This document shows, piece by piece, positions 1 through 8,125 of a stretch of 64,000 bases of DNA. Below the pieces are notes generated by a model. The model was not told where the DNA came from. It made no database searches and saw only the letters and a program-made list of their open reading frames with translations. Source of the stretch: Pseudobdellovibrio exovorus JSS (lineage in GTDB: Bacteria > Bdellovibrionota > Bdellovibrionia > Bdellovibrionales > Bdellovibrionaceae); NCBI RefSeq assembly GCF_000348725.1, contig NC_020813.1, positions 248,001-312,000 of the forward strand. The letters run 5' to 3'. The position numbers and the translations under genes are program-made. Positions within the stretch are counted from its first letter, which is position 1. Every line of letters begins with the position of its first letter.

Positions 1-882
1 AATCAATTAGATGGCGGCGTTGATATCGTGATTGCAACTCCGGGGCGTATGTTTGATTTAATCAGCCAAAGAAAACTCAACATCAGCAGTGTCAGCATCT
101 TGGTTCTAGATGAAGCCGATCATATGTTGGATTTAGGTTTCATTGAGGATATCGAAAATGTGAAAAGAATATTGCGTCAACGACATCAGACGCTCTTCTT
201 TTCCGCGACGATAAATCCCCGTATTAAAAAGTTAGCTTACTCGCAGATCAGCTCGAATGCTTTGCGTATTCAAGTGTCTCCGGAAAATATGGTTTCTAAA
301 AATGTGACCCACTCGGTAGTTAAAGTCGAAATGGATCAAAAGCGTCACTTACTTGTGAACTTTATCAAGGCAAACCCTGAAGCGAAATGTATTATCTTCG
401 TGCGCACACAGGTGCGTGCCGAACGTGTTCTAGCTCATTTGGCTAAAAATGACATCACAGCGGTGAGCATTCACGGTGGGATGGAGCAAACCGAGCGAGA
501 AAAGAATTTAGAATCTTTTAGAAATCAACCTATTGGATGGTTAATTGCAACAGATGTGACCGCGCGGGGAATTGATCTACCAACGATTTCTCATGTTATT
601 AACTACGATCTTCCTGACGAGCCTGAAAACTACGTCCATCGCATTGGACGGACAGGGCGCGGTTTTGCCAAAGGGGACGCGATATCATTTTATAGCTTTG
701 AAGAGCGCGAAAAGTTAGCGGCTATTGAAGAGTTTATTGCAACGCCGATCAATCAACTCAAAGTTCATAAAGAACACTTAGAAGAAGCTATTAAGATTGA
801 TGACAGTTTTTCGATAGCAGATATGATTGCTGCAGAAGAGGCCTTGATGGGGCCTCCTCGCAAAAAGAAAAAGAAGAAATAA
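1..882 (+). CDS. DEAD-box ATP-dependent RNA helicase, C-terminal part (5' end outside window)
   Basis: The reading frame is open from base 1, so the N-terminal Q motif and Walker A lie upstream. Visible in order are IATPGR (motif Ib), DEAD (motif II), SAT (motif III), then the second RecA lobe with ATDVTARGID and HRIGRTGRG (motif VI), and a lysine-rich tail ending in seven lysines. The set is diagnostic of DEAD-box helicases, which unwind short RNA duplexes in ribosome assembly or mRNA decay. The short basic tail fits RhlE/DbpA-type proteins, but the subtype cannot be fixed without the N-terminus. The next gene is convergent, ending 4 bp downstream. Confidence 0.93.
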   Translation, partial: NQLDGGVDIVIATPGRMFDLISQRKLNISSVSILVLDEADHMLDLGFIEDIENVKRILRQRHQTLFFSATINPRIKKLAYSQISSNALRIQVSPENMVSKNVTHSVVKVEMDQKRHLLVNFIKANPEAKCIIFVRTQVRAERVLAHLAKNDITAVSIHGGMEQTEREKNLESFRNQPIGWLIATDVTARGIDLPTISHVINYDLPDEPENYVHRIGRTGRGFAKGDAISFYSFEEREKLAAIEEFIATPINQLKVHKEHLEEAIKIDDSFSIADMIAAEEALMGPPRKKKKKK

Positions 883-886
883 TTAT

Positions 887-1372
887 CTAGTGATGAGCGT
901 GAGGATTTTTCTGTTCGGGCTTCTTGTCGCGTGCTTTAAGCTCGAATGGTAAAGAAAACTGCTTGTCGCCGTTTTTGAAAACCACGTTTAGAGTTTCACC
1001 TTCTTTGAACTCTTTATTTGCGTCAAACAACATGATGTGATTTCCACCGGGTTTCAACTCGAATGAGCCCCCTTTTTTAACGACAAAGCTATCCACTTTT
1101 TTCATTTTCATCATGCCATCTTCAGAAACAGTTTCGTGTAACTCAACCGCTTTGAAGCCATCTAAGCTGACAATGGCAATCGTGATATCGTCTTTACCTG
1201 TGTTTTTAAATGTACCATAGCCGGCTGTGGCTCTAGACCCTTGTAAGGGTTTGTAAATATAGGCCCCTTCAACCGTGATAGGATTGGCGTCAGCTTTAGC
1301 TGTCGTTTTCGCAGTGGCTATTTTTGTGTTGAGCAAAAGCAAAGGTAACAGCATATAGATGGCGGTTTTCAT
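887..1372 (-). CDS. PCu(A)C-type periplasmic copper chaperone
   Basis: 161 residues. The signal peptide (residues 1-21) ends near IATAK, followed by a single PCu(A)C (DUF461) domain. The copper-ligand pattern is visible: H in LHET, M in the DGMMKM cluster, and H with a following M in GGNHIML. The family hands Cu(I) to the CuA centre of cytochrome oxidase. The C-terminus HAHH could add metal binding. It is translationally coupled (ATGA overlap at 1369-1372) to the upstream Sco gene, the standard partner in CuA assembly, so a two-gene copper-insertion operon is very likely. Confidence 0.9.
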   Translation of the reverse strand: MKTAIYMLLPLLLLNTKIATAKTTAKADANPITVEGAYIYKPLQGSRATAGYGTFKNTGKDDITIAIVSLDGFKAVELHETVSEDGMMKMKKVDSFVVKKGGSFELKPGGNHIMLFDANKEFKEGETLNVVFKNGDKQFSLPFELKARDKKPEQKNPHAHH

Positions 1373-1965
1373 AGGTTCTCCTTAATAGTTTCGATAATAG
1401 ATTCTGAAGAGCGGGGACTTTGGATTGTGTGAATCACAATGCCTTTTTTATTTAAAAAATAAAGCTTATCGGTGTGAGCAATCGAATATCCCAAATAGGA
1501 TTTTTCATTTTCTTCCACCATATAGCTAGCTTGGAATAATGAAACTGTCTTATCAATTTGTTCACGCGAAGAACCACTCAGCCCTAGAAATGTAGGAAAA
1601 AACTGGGCGGCATAGTTGGCGACATCATCTGGTAAGTCGTTATCGCGATCGACACTGAGGAATAACAACTGAACTTTTTCTAGCTCGGCAGGAGTGAGAT
1701 TTTTAAAGGCATAACCGGCATAGCTTAAGGCCATCGGGCAGATATCAGGACATTTTGCATAGCCAATATAAAGCAGATTCAGATCTTTCGCCTGTTCCGA
1801 AAATTTCCAGTCTTGGTTGCGATAGGTCAGGTCAAAGTCGCCACCGATGGCTGGTGTGTAGTTGATGTAGAAAATAAAGCCACCGATGACCAGACTGAAA
1901 ACAAGGGCTGTGATACTGAGGACTTTTAAAAAGACAGAGAGGGGGGATTTCTTCGTTTGTGTCAC
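1369..1965 (-). CDS. SCO1/SenC family copper metallochaperone
   Basis: 198 residues: one N-terminal membrane anchor (about residues 11-34), then a thioredoxin fold facing the periplasm. The copper motif CPDIC (C72, C76) is followed by a conserved His in the segment IAHTDKLYFL, giving the Cys-Cys-His site of Sco proteins. The family metallates or reduces the CuA site of cytochrome c oxidase subunit II. It is the first gene of an operon with the PCu(A)C gene. The oxidase is not in this window, so the target is inferred from the family. Confidence 0.92.
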   Translation of the reverse strand: MTQTKKSPLSVFLKVLSITALVFSLVIGGFIFYINYTPAIGGDFDLTYRNQDWKFSEQAKDLNLLYIGYAKCPDICPMALSYAGYAFKNLTPAELEKVQLLFLSVDRDNDLPDDVANYAAQFFPTFLGLSGSSREQIDKTVSLFQASYMVEENEKSYLGYSIAHTDKLYFLNKKGIVIHTIQSPRSSESIIETIKENL

Positions 1966-2015
1966 AGGGTAAGAGTAGTCGGATTTAAGGACCTCTTCAA
2001 TCTATGACCCTAGGT

Positions 2016-2030
2016 GCAACCATTGGTTGC
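2016..2030. promoter_or_regulatory. 15-bp palindrome in the divergent gap upstream of the 2061 gene
   Basis: Seven-base arms GCAACCA and TGGTTGC surround a single T. The site lies in the gap between the Sco/PCu(A)C operon (minus) and the secreted-protein gene (plus). An AT-rich TATAAAT follows at 2040-2046. An operator is plausible, but no regulator can be assigned. Confidence 0.3.
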
Positions 2031-2060
2031 GCCACAAACTATAAATTGATAACTATAGGT

Positions 2061-2795
2061 ATGACTATAAAAATGTGTGTATGCATACTTCTTTCGTTGC
2101 CTATTGTCTCTTTTGCAGAAATGGCAAAGAAGCCGTCGATTTACTATTTTCCGCAAACTCACAGAAAAGATGCAATGACGTCTCAAGAAAAAAACGAAAT
2201 ATCACAATTTCAAGCTGACCTTTATGATTGTTTAGAGGAATTTGGCAAAGAAAAAAATATATTTTTAATTGCGGAAGGTCGAAGTCCATTTCATCCAGCC
2301 GACCTATCGAAAGATAAAACACCAGAAAGAAAGTCAGAAGCATTTAAAGATTTCATATTAGAGTATACAGCGGCTCATGTTTTAATAAAAGATCAGAAAG
2401 TAAATGGTTCGCCAGAGTACGATACGGAATTTTGGCAGAAATTAAATAAAAAAGCCCAACGAGTTGTTAACAAACATCACAAAGAGATCGCAACTTTTTC
2501 TAAGGCAACCAATACGGATTTGGCAATTGAAAAAAACGCACGATTTTTTGTTATTGGTGGTGGGTGTACAGGTAAAGACATCAGCTGTTCGTCAAAATTG
2601 AAGCAGGAATCTTTAGCGGTTCGGGATTTAAGGTTAAAAAATTTGCGTCAGCTTATCAAAAAAAACAAAAAGAAAAAAGTTGCTTTGGTTAAAGGAAGCT
2701 TTCACTTTAAAGAGCTTGGCGAGGAATATGAGCTTTTACAGTTTTATTCAGAAAGCTGTAAAAAGTATCTGGATCACGTTTATAAATCAAAATGA
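2061..2795 (+). CDS. Secreted protein of unknown function (weak ChaN/TraB resemblance)
   Basis: Starting at the ATG at 2061 gives 244 residues with a signal peptide (TIKMCVCILLSLPIVSFAE); an in-frame ATG at 2004 would add 19 residues that do not look like a leader. I do not recognise the family with confidence. The pattern IYYFPQTH near the start, IFLIAEG some 50 residues later and VALVKGSFHF near the end vaguely recalls the erythromycin esterase/ChaN/TraB group of His/Glu-containing folds. It is lysine-rich. It overlaps the next gene by ATGA, so the two are probably translationally coupled. Confidence 0.6.
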   Translation: MTIKMCVCILLSLPIVSFAEMAKKPSIYYFPQTHRKDAMTSQEKNEISQFQADLYDCLEEFGKEKNIFLIAEGRSPFHPADLSKDKTPERKSEAFKDFILEYTAAHVLIKDQKVNGSPEYDTEFWQKLNKKAQRVVNKHHKEIATFSKATNTDLAIEKNARFFVIGGGCTGKDISCSSKLKQESLAVRDLRLKNLRQLIKKNKKKKVALVKGSFHFKELGEEYELLQFYSESCKKYLDHVYKSK

Positions 2796-4177
2796 AGACT
2801 AAAATAGACTCCTTTACTGTTTCTCGTGTTTTGCATGCGGGCTATCTTTTTCGTGCAGCAGGCGAGTCTATTCTGATGGACCCAGTTTTTGAAACTCCTT
2901 TTAGTCATAATTGCTACCCATTTCCGGCAGTGCAATTTATTGAAAGTGAGCTGGCAAAAATTCAGGTGGATGCGATTTTTATTTCCCATGTGCATGATGA
3001 CCATCTGTGTTTTAAAAGCTTAAACCGTATTCAGCGCCATATACCGATCTATCTTTACGCCGAAGAGCCGATTTATTTCCAGATGCTTAAGCAGCTTGGA
3101 TTTGAAAATGTTTTTCGTCTTGATGTCGATCAGCCAGTGAAGATTGGAAAGCATTTTCAAGTGACACCCAGATTAGCCCTTGATCCTCAAGTGGACAGCC
3201 TTTTTCACATTCAGATAGATGATTTTAATATCCTAAATGTAGTCGACAGTTGGGTGGACCCAAAGGCCCTTCAGCAAATGCAGGATGTGAAGCAGTGGGA
3301 TCTGGTGCTGTGGCCGTTTCAGACCATGCGCGAGGTTCAGGTCCTGAGTCCAAATAGAACGTCACGCGAAAAAGAAATTCCAGAGGAATGGGGTGAAATT
3401 TTAAAAGAATTAAATCCTCGTTACACAGTGCCGAGTTCTTGCCAGTTTATCCACGAGCCATGGTCATGGTATAACAGCGCTTTATTTCCCATTAGTTATC
3501 GTGAGTTTAAAACGTGGCTGTCAGATTTACTCCCGCAAACAACGTATCTACGCGTCGACCCCGCGCAGAGTTTTATTGTTTCGCACGCGCAAGTTCAAGA
3601 GGTGGAGCCGTTGTCGTGGCTCCGGCGTCTAGATCAAAGCTCAACACAGCACGAGTTAGATTATCAGTATGATCCAAATCATGCACCGACCCCGTTAGGA
3701 AAAATTGCAGATCAGTTGCTCCCGCTCTCTTTGACTGAACGTCAATTTATTTTGGACTACTGTCAAAGTGAGCTAGTGGACTTGCTCGCGCAGAAAAGTG
3801 AAAGCTTGGGATGTCTTGTCCAAGACCAGTGCCTATGGAAACTGGTGCTGCATGAATCTTCTGAAAATGGGAAACCAAATAAATATGAATTCTTATATTC
3901 GATTTCAGAAACAACAGTCACACTAGAAAAAGATCAGAATAAGTCTGAAGTGACATGGTTAACTGAAATTCCTATACAGAAGTTGTATTCATCCCTCACA
4001 ACAGGGGAAACGCTCACTTCCTTGTATATAAGAATCAATGATATCATTTTTTCCGATCCGATAGAAAAAGCTCTGCAAGAAATTGATATTTTAGAAGACC
4101 CCTTGATTCGTATTTTATTTGATGGAAAATCTCATCGTTATCACGAGCAACAGTTGAAAGATCTTGGCTTGTCTTAA
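2792..4177 (+). CDS. UlaG-like metallo-beta-lactamase-fold hydrolase with a C-terminal extension
   Basis: 461 residues. The N-terminal 250 residues form a metallo-beta-lactamase-like fold: HAGYLFRAAGESILMDPVF is the start and SHVHDDH (about residues 69-75) is the HxHxDH metal site. This layout is shared by UlaG and CMP-N-acetylneuraminate hydroxylase-like proteins. The remaining 200 residues have no motif I recognise. There is no signal peptide, so it is predicted cytoplasmic. Substrate unknown; phosphoester or lactone hydrolysis would be typical. Start codon overlaps the previous stop (ATGA). Confidence 0.75.
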   Translation: MKTKIDSFTVSRVLHAGYLFRAAGESILMDPVFETPFSHNCYPFPAVQFIESELAKIQVDAIFISHVHDDHLCFKSLNRIQRHIPIYLYAEEPIYFQMLKQLGFENVFRLDVDQPVKIGKHFQVTPRLALDPQVDSLFHIQIDDFNILNVVDSWVDPKALQQMQDVKQWDLVLWPFQTMREVQVLSPNRTSREKEIPEEWGEILKELNPRYTVPSSCQFIHEPWSWYNSALFPISYREFKTWLSDLLPQTTYLRVDPAQSFIVSHAQVQEVEPLSWLRRLDQSSTQHELDYQYDPNHAPTPLGKIADQLLPLSLTERQFILDYCQSELVDLLAQKSESLGCLVQDQCLWKLVLHESSENGKPNKYEFLYSISETTVTLEKDQNKSEVTWLTEIPIQKLYSSLTTGETLTSLYIRINDIIFSDPIEKALQEIDILEDPLIRILFDGKSHRYHEQQLKDLGLS

Positions 4178-4205
4178 GTCCTCTGCAGAGCACATTATTT
4201 TATCT

Positions 4206-4228
4206 AATTGCTGAATATGCAAGCAATT
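4206..4228. terminator. Stem-loop downstream of the UlaG-like gene
   Basis: Seven-base arms AATTGCT and AGCAATT around a nine-base loop lie 29 bp after the stop codon. There is no T-run after it, so it is at best a weak or Rho-assisted terminator. Confidence 0.3.
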
Positions 4229-4310
4229 GTGGCCGCCACCCCCCATATTCATGGGTTTGAATTCAATTTTAGTGGGTGTGACAATGCTCCAAAACATAAA
4301 GGAGCTTTTA

Positions 4311-5201
4311 ATGATTTTCAGTAAAAAATCAGTTTTAAAATACACAGTTGGCGCTATCATCGCCGCCTCATTAACAGGTTGTTCAGCTTTATTAATGCTT
4401 CCAGATGAGCTTTCTGAAGATCATTATAAATCCATTTCGAAAATTGACCAAAAACAAGTGGCGAGCAAAATGCAATATTTCCCAGGTGGTAAGTTATCGC
4501 CTCCAGCTGCGGGTCAGAAAAAAATGCTTCGCTTTATGCCGTTTGTTTATACCTACGATGCAACTAATACATTGAAAAAAGATGAAGAAGCTTACTATGT
4601 GTCGATCTTCAATAACTCAAGTGGTTCTTGGTACCAACAGTTGTTGATGCGTGCGCATGAGTCAGTGGCGGCTCAGTTGGAAAAACGCGGATATGATTAT
4701 GCTGTATTTAGTAACAACACGTTAAAGAATCAAGGTGCGCAAGAGGTAACACGCTCTTTGCCTATGGATAGAAAAGATGGTTTGCCAAACAGAGGTATTG
4801 CTATCAATGCGGAATCCAATGAAAGCAATTTAGCTATTATGGAAACCAGCAAGTACTCAAATCTTAAAGCAGAAGGCGAGCAAGGTGTGGTTTACATGCA
4901 AATTGATGCAGATTGGGAACCAGAAAGTGCAAATCGCTTAAATGGCGATATCGTGCTGAATACAACTGTGAAGATTGGTTTCAAACTTTCTATTTGCGGA
5001 GACACTGGCTGTAGTACGGCTGTGATCCCATTCAAAAATGGTGTAACAGCAGCTTTATTCATGCCAAATCGTAATACTATTGATGATGATGGATTAGATA
5101 AAAACTACGCTTTGATCAGAGACCTACATGAAGCTCAACTGGATGTTATCATCGCTGAAGCTTTCAAACGCTTCGACCAAGCCGGTGTATTCGTAAAATA
5201 G
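4311..5201 (+). CDS. Lipoprotein of unknown function
   Basis: The ATG at 4311 follows a good ribosome-binding site (AAAGGAG at about 4298-4304), giving 296 residues. The signal sequence carries a lipobox, SLTGC, at about residues 19-23. The mature protein has no motif I recognise; it contains one possible disulfide (CGDTGC) and looks beta/alpha mixed. The frame is open upstream to 4227, but that stretch lacks a leader. It is followed by a 9-bp stem-loop and a convergent LysR gene. Confidence 0.75.
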   Translation: MIFSKKSVLKYTVGAIIAASLTGCSALLMLPDELSEDHYKSISKIDQKQVASKMQYFPGGKLSPPAAGQKKMLRFMPFVYTYDATNTLKKDEEAYYVSIFNNSSGSWYQQLLMRAHESVAAQLEKRGYDYAVFSNNTLKNQGAQEVTRSLPMDRKDGLPNRGIAINAESNESNLAIMETSKYSNLKAEGEQGVVYMQIDADWEPESANRLNGDIVLNTTVKIGFKLSICGDTGCSTAVIPFKNGVTAALFMPNRNTIDDDGLDKNYALIRDLHEAQLDVIIAEAFKRFDQAGVFVK

Positions 5202-5216
5202 ATTTTTTAGTATTTT

Positions 5217-5240
5217 AGGCGCGCAGGTCTGTGCGCGCCT
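5217..5240. terminator. Stem-loop shared by convergent genes
   Basis: Perfect nine-base arms AGGCGCGCA / TGCGCGCCT with a six-base loop. The right arm overlaps the stop codon of the convergent LysR gene. A T-rich stretch precedes rather than follows the hairpin on the plus strand, so this is not a canonical intrinsic terminator. Confidence 0.5.
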
Positions 5241-6165
5241 ACCAATTAGCAAGACTCATCAAGCAAGCTGACTTTGGTGATTTGATGAAGTCTTGATTTC
5301 TTAAAAAATTTAAAAAAGACCGAAGAGCAATATTTCCATCTTCATTGATCCAATAGGCCGCGATACTCATACGGGCTTTATTATTTTCAATGGGAACTAA
5401 AGTTATTCCAGGTAAGGCAAATTTAGCTAAAGCATTGGTGGTAAGTAGCAGGCCCTTTCCTGAGGCGGCTAGCAATCCACAGTTTTCGTTTTTCTGTCGA
5501 TAATAAAATTGAACTTTTACGCGAGACTCTGAGAATAGATTTTTTACCGCACGATGAAACCCTTCCACTTCTTTGGGATCATGCATAATCAGCGTTTCAC
5601 CTTCGAGGTCTTGTAATTTTATAGATTTTCTTTTTTGTAAGGGATGTCCCTGATAAACAAGAATTCCCAGAGGTTCTTGTTCTAAAATCAAATGAGGCAT
5701 TTCTTTTTCGGGAACCGCGGGAGCTTGTAAGATGGCAATATCCAGTTTGCCTTTTCGTAGATTGCGAATGTGTGCGTCCACGGGGCCTTCTATTATATTT
5801 ACATCGCAATAGGGTTGTTCTTCTTTAAACTTCCAAATCGATTTAATCGCGGCAGAGTGCAATGCGGCGGATGTAATACCTATTTTTAAGTGTCCACGTT
5901 TTAGCTTAGCAACTTCTTTTACACTGTTTTTTAGGTCGTGGATGCGCTCAATGATATCTTGGGCTTCTTTTAACAACGTCATACCGGCTGGAGTCAATTC
6001 AACTTTGCGTGTACTTCGCTCGAAAAGCTTAACTCCGAGTTCATGCTCTAGTTTTGCAATCGCACGAGTTAACGGAGGCTGCGTCAGATTAAGATTATCA
6101 GCTGCGGCTCTAAAATTTAAGGTATCTGCCACGGCAATGAAAAGTTCTAGGTCACGTATGTCCAT
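5239..6165 (-). CDS. LysR-family transcriptional regulator
   Basis: 308 residues. The N-terminal winged helix-turn-helix (MDIRDLELFIAVADTLNF, then AADNLNLTQPPLTRAIAKLE) is followed by a LysR substrate-binding domain from about residue 90. It is divergent from the thioredoxin-reductase-like gene at 6322. A perfect LysR-type inverted repeat sits between the two at 6215-6241, so that flavoprotein is the likely target. The inducer is unknown. Confidence 0.93.
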   Translation of the reverse strand: MDIRDLELFIAVADTLNFRAAADNLNLTQPPLTRAIAKLEHELGVKLFERSTRKVELTPAGMTLLKEAQDIIERIHDLKNSVKEVAKLKRGHLKIGITSAALHSAAIKSIWKFKEEQPYCDVNIIEGPVDAHIRNLRKGKLDIAILQAPAVPEKEMPHLILEQEPLGILVYQGHPLQKRKSIKLQDLEGETLIMHDPKEVEGFHRAVKNLFSESRVKVQFYYRQKNENCGLLAASGKGLLLTTNALAKFALPGITLVPIENNKARMSIAAYWINEDGNIALRSFLNFLRNQDFIKSPKSACLMSLANW

Positions 6166-6214
6166 AGAAAGAGTTTAACATGGTTTTCTACGTTTGTATT
6201 ATGTTGGCTTGTTT

Positions 6215-6241
6215 TTATTGATTCTTTTTAGGTATCAATAA
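6215..6241. promoter_or_regulatory. LysR-type operator (T-N11-A inverted repeat)
   Basis: Eight-base arms TTATTGAT and ATCAATAA are separated by exactly 11 bases. This matches the T-N11-A rule of LysR recognition sites. It lies between the LysR gene start (6165) and the flavoprotein start (6322), the classic location for autoregulation and activation of the divergent gene. Confidence 0.65.
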
Positions 6242-6321
6242 GTAAAACACATAGTAATTATTCTTATCGTCTCAAAGAGCTATCATAACCTATAAGTTGA
6301 TGCTGTTGAAGGAGGCGTTCT

Positions 6322-7242
6322 ATGCTGAAAACTGAATATGATGTTGTTATTGTGGGCGGTAGTCATGCTGGATTAAGTGCTGCAATGGCCTTAGGTCGTA
6401 TGCGGCGATCTGTTTTGATTTGCGATGATAGCCGTCCTCGTAATCAAATTTCTTCACATGCTAATAACATTGCAGGGTCAGATGGGGTTTCTCCAGAAAA
6501 ATGGCGGCAGCAGGCTCGTCATGATTTGGAAAAATATAAGACTATTCAGTTGATTAACGCCACAGTCCACAAAGTTGAAAAAAGACAATTGCAATTTCAT
6601 GTAGAACTGTCTTCAAAAGAAGTCGTGCATGCACGGAAAATTATACTGGCGCATGGGATTCAAGACAAACTTCCTGACGTAACTGGCTTTCAAGAGCTTT
6701 GGGGAAAGTCGGTATTTCACTGTCCTTACTGTCATGGATTTGAAGTGCAAGATCAGCGCTTAGGTGTGGTTGGTAGCGGAGCCTATGTCGAGCACATGCT
6801 ACCAATGATTTTAGGACTATCAAAAGATGTTATGGTTTTTACTAACGGAGCGAGTGACCTTTCTAAAGACTTTGTCACCGCACTTAAGAAAAAACAAATA
6901 CCATTAATCCAGTCGCCAATTGCCTGTCTAGGATACGAGGGACAAAAATTACAATTTATTGAATTTAAGAATCATCCACGCATTGAGCGAGATGCTCTTT
7001 TTGTCGGGCCTCAATTGCCAATCTCTATGCGTGTGAATTTCGACAAACAGTTAGGTTTAGAAAAAAATGAAATGGGGTTGTATAAAGTGGCCGAGATGGG
7101 AAGAACGAATATTGCGGGAGTCCTTGCCGCAGGTGATATTGTGACTTTACAGCAATCAGTGGTGAATGCTGTATCCTCAGGACAATCGGCTGGGGCATGG
7201 GCCACATTCGAGCTGCTATCGGAAGACTTTCATCAGTTTTAA
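6322..7242 (+). CDS. Thioredoxin-reductase-like NAD(P)/FAD-dependent oxidoreductase
   Basis: 306 residues, preceded by a strong ribosome-binding site (GAAGGAGG). FAD-binding motif: VIVGGSHAGLSAAMALGR (residues 9-26). The redox pair is C134-P-Y-C137 in CPYCHGFE, the signature of a TrxB-like subgroup commonly annotated simply as NAD(P)/FAD-dependent oxidoreductase. The C-terminal FAD contact is AGDI. It transfers electrons from NAD(P)H to a disulfide or small substrate in the cytoplasm; the physiological acceptor is unknown. Probably controlled by the divergent LysR regulator. Confidence 0.88.
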   Translation: MLKTEYDVVIVGGSHAGLSAAMALGRMRRSVLICDDSRPRNQISSHANNIAGSDGVSPEKWRQQARHDLEKYKTIQLINATVHKVEKRQLQFHVELSSKEVVHARKIILAHGIQDKLPDVTGFQELWGKSVFHCPYCHGFEVQDQRLGVVGSGAYVEHMLPMILGLSKDVMVFTNGASDLSKDFVTALKKKQIPLIQSPIACLGYEGQKLQFIEFKNHPRIERDALFVGPQLPISMRVNFDKQLGLEKNEMGLYKVAEMGRTNIAGVLAAGDIVTLQQSVVNAVSSGQSAGAWATFELLSEDFHQF

Positions 7243-7328
7243 TTAAAATTCTATCCTTGAGCTAATCGAGGACCTGTCTATCTTGACTTCTACCTACGGA
7301 CTCTATCTAATGCGGTCTGGAGGCTAAT

Positions 7329-7454
7329 ATGGAAGTTGAAAAGAAGGCACAAAACCATAAAGAGATTACCCGCGAATTACTACCATTTATTCTGTATGCG
7401 GCAATTCCGCTGACTATCACGATCAGTATCGCTCTGATCTTTGGTGTGAAATAG
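7329..7454 (+). CDS. 41-residue single-span membrane peptide
   Basis: ATG at 7329, with GGAGG at 7319-7323 (five-base spacing) and stop TAG at 7452-7454. The product has a charged N-terminus (MEVEKKAQNHKEITREL) followed by one hydrophobic segment (about residues 20-40) ending in K. The strong ribosome-binding site and clean amphipathic layout favour a real gene. A stem-loop follows. Function unknown. Confidence 0.6.
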   Translation: MEVEKKAQNHKEITRELLPFILYAAIPLTITISIALIFGVK

Positions 7455-7472
7455 ATTCAAATTTTTAGGCAA

Positions 7473-7494
7473 AAAGTGGGTAAACTCCCACTTT
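7473..7494 (+). terminator. Stem-loop after the small membrane peptide
   Basis: Arms AAAGTGGG / CCCACTTT around a six-base loop, starting 19 bp after the peptide's stop. The T-run is short (the TTT of the right arm), so termination strength is uncertain. Confidence 0.5.
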
Positions 7495-7535
7495 GCTGTC
7501 AAATCATGCTAAAATAAAATCTGAAAGGCATTCCT

Positions 7536-8099
7536 ATGGAACTGACAGATTTTATTTTAGATCCAACTCGTATACTACCTATAGTCACTTACCCTCATCC
7601 TGTTTTAAAAGAGCCGACAGAAAATGTTTCACTTTATGATGAGGAATTAAAAGATCTTGTTCATACCATGTTGAATGTCATGTACTTCGAACCGGGCTGT
7701 GGCCTTTCGGCGAATCAAGTGGGCGTCAGCAAAAGAATTTTCGTTTCGGATACGGATTACTCACGTGAAGAGGTCGACGGCGAAGTGGTTTTCAGTAACC
7801 TCAAACCCCGTGTCTTTATTAATCCTCGCTACATCAACACATCCGGTGAACAACTATGTGAAGAGGGCTGCTTATCTTTCCCAGGTTTAACAGTCGAAGT
7901 GGTCCGTCATAAAGAACTCACTGTAGAGTTTGAAGGAATCGACGGGAAGACTTACACCTTAAATGCCAGTGATTTTTTCGCCAACTGCATTCAACATGAA
8001 AACGATCATCTGGAAGGGATCACCTTCTTGGATCGTCTTAGTCCGGTGAAACGCAATTTGGCTGAACGCAAATACTTGAAAAAGCGTCGTCAGAAATAA
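7536..8099 (+). CDS. def: Peptide deformylase
   Basis: 187 residues with all three family motifs: GCGLSANQ (residues 54-61, canonical GxGLAAxQ), EGCLS (110-114, Cys metal ligand) and HENDH (154-158, two His ligands and the catalytic Glu). It removes the formyl group from nascent proteins. The Ala-to-Ser change in motif 1 is tolerated in the family. The usual fmt partner is not adjacent, so this may be one of several deformylases. Confidence 0.93.
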   Translation: MELTDFILDPTRILPIVTYPHPVLKEPTENVSLYDEELKDLVHTMLNVMYFEPGCGLSANQVGVSKRIFVSDTDYSREEVDGEVVFSNLKPRVFINPRYINTSGEQLCEEGCLSFPGLTVEVVRHKELTVEFEGIDGKTYTLNASDFFANCIQHENDHLEGITFLDRLSPVKRNLAERKYLKKRRQK

Positions 8100-8125
8100 T
8101 TCGAGCCACCAACCTCAACCTTGCT

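Noticed and set aside
4181-4190. Palindrome CTCTGCAGAG after the UlaG-like gene
   Set aside because: Only ten bases, no paired partner, includes a common PstI-type core; expected by chance.
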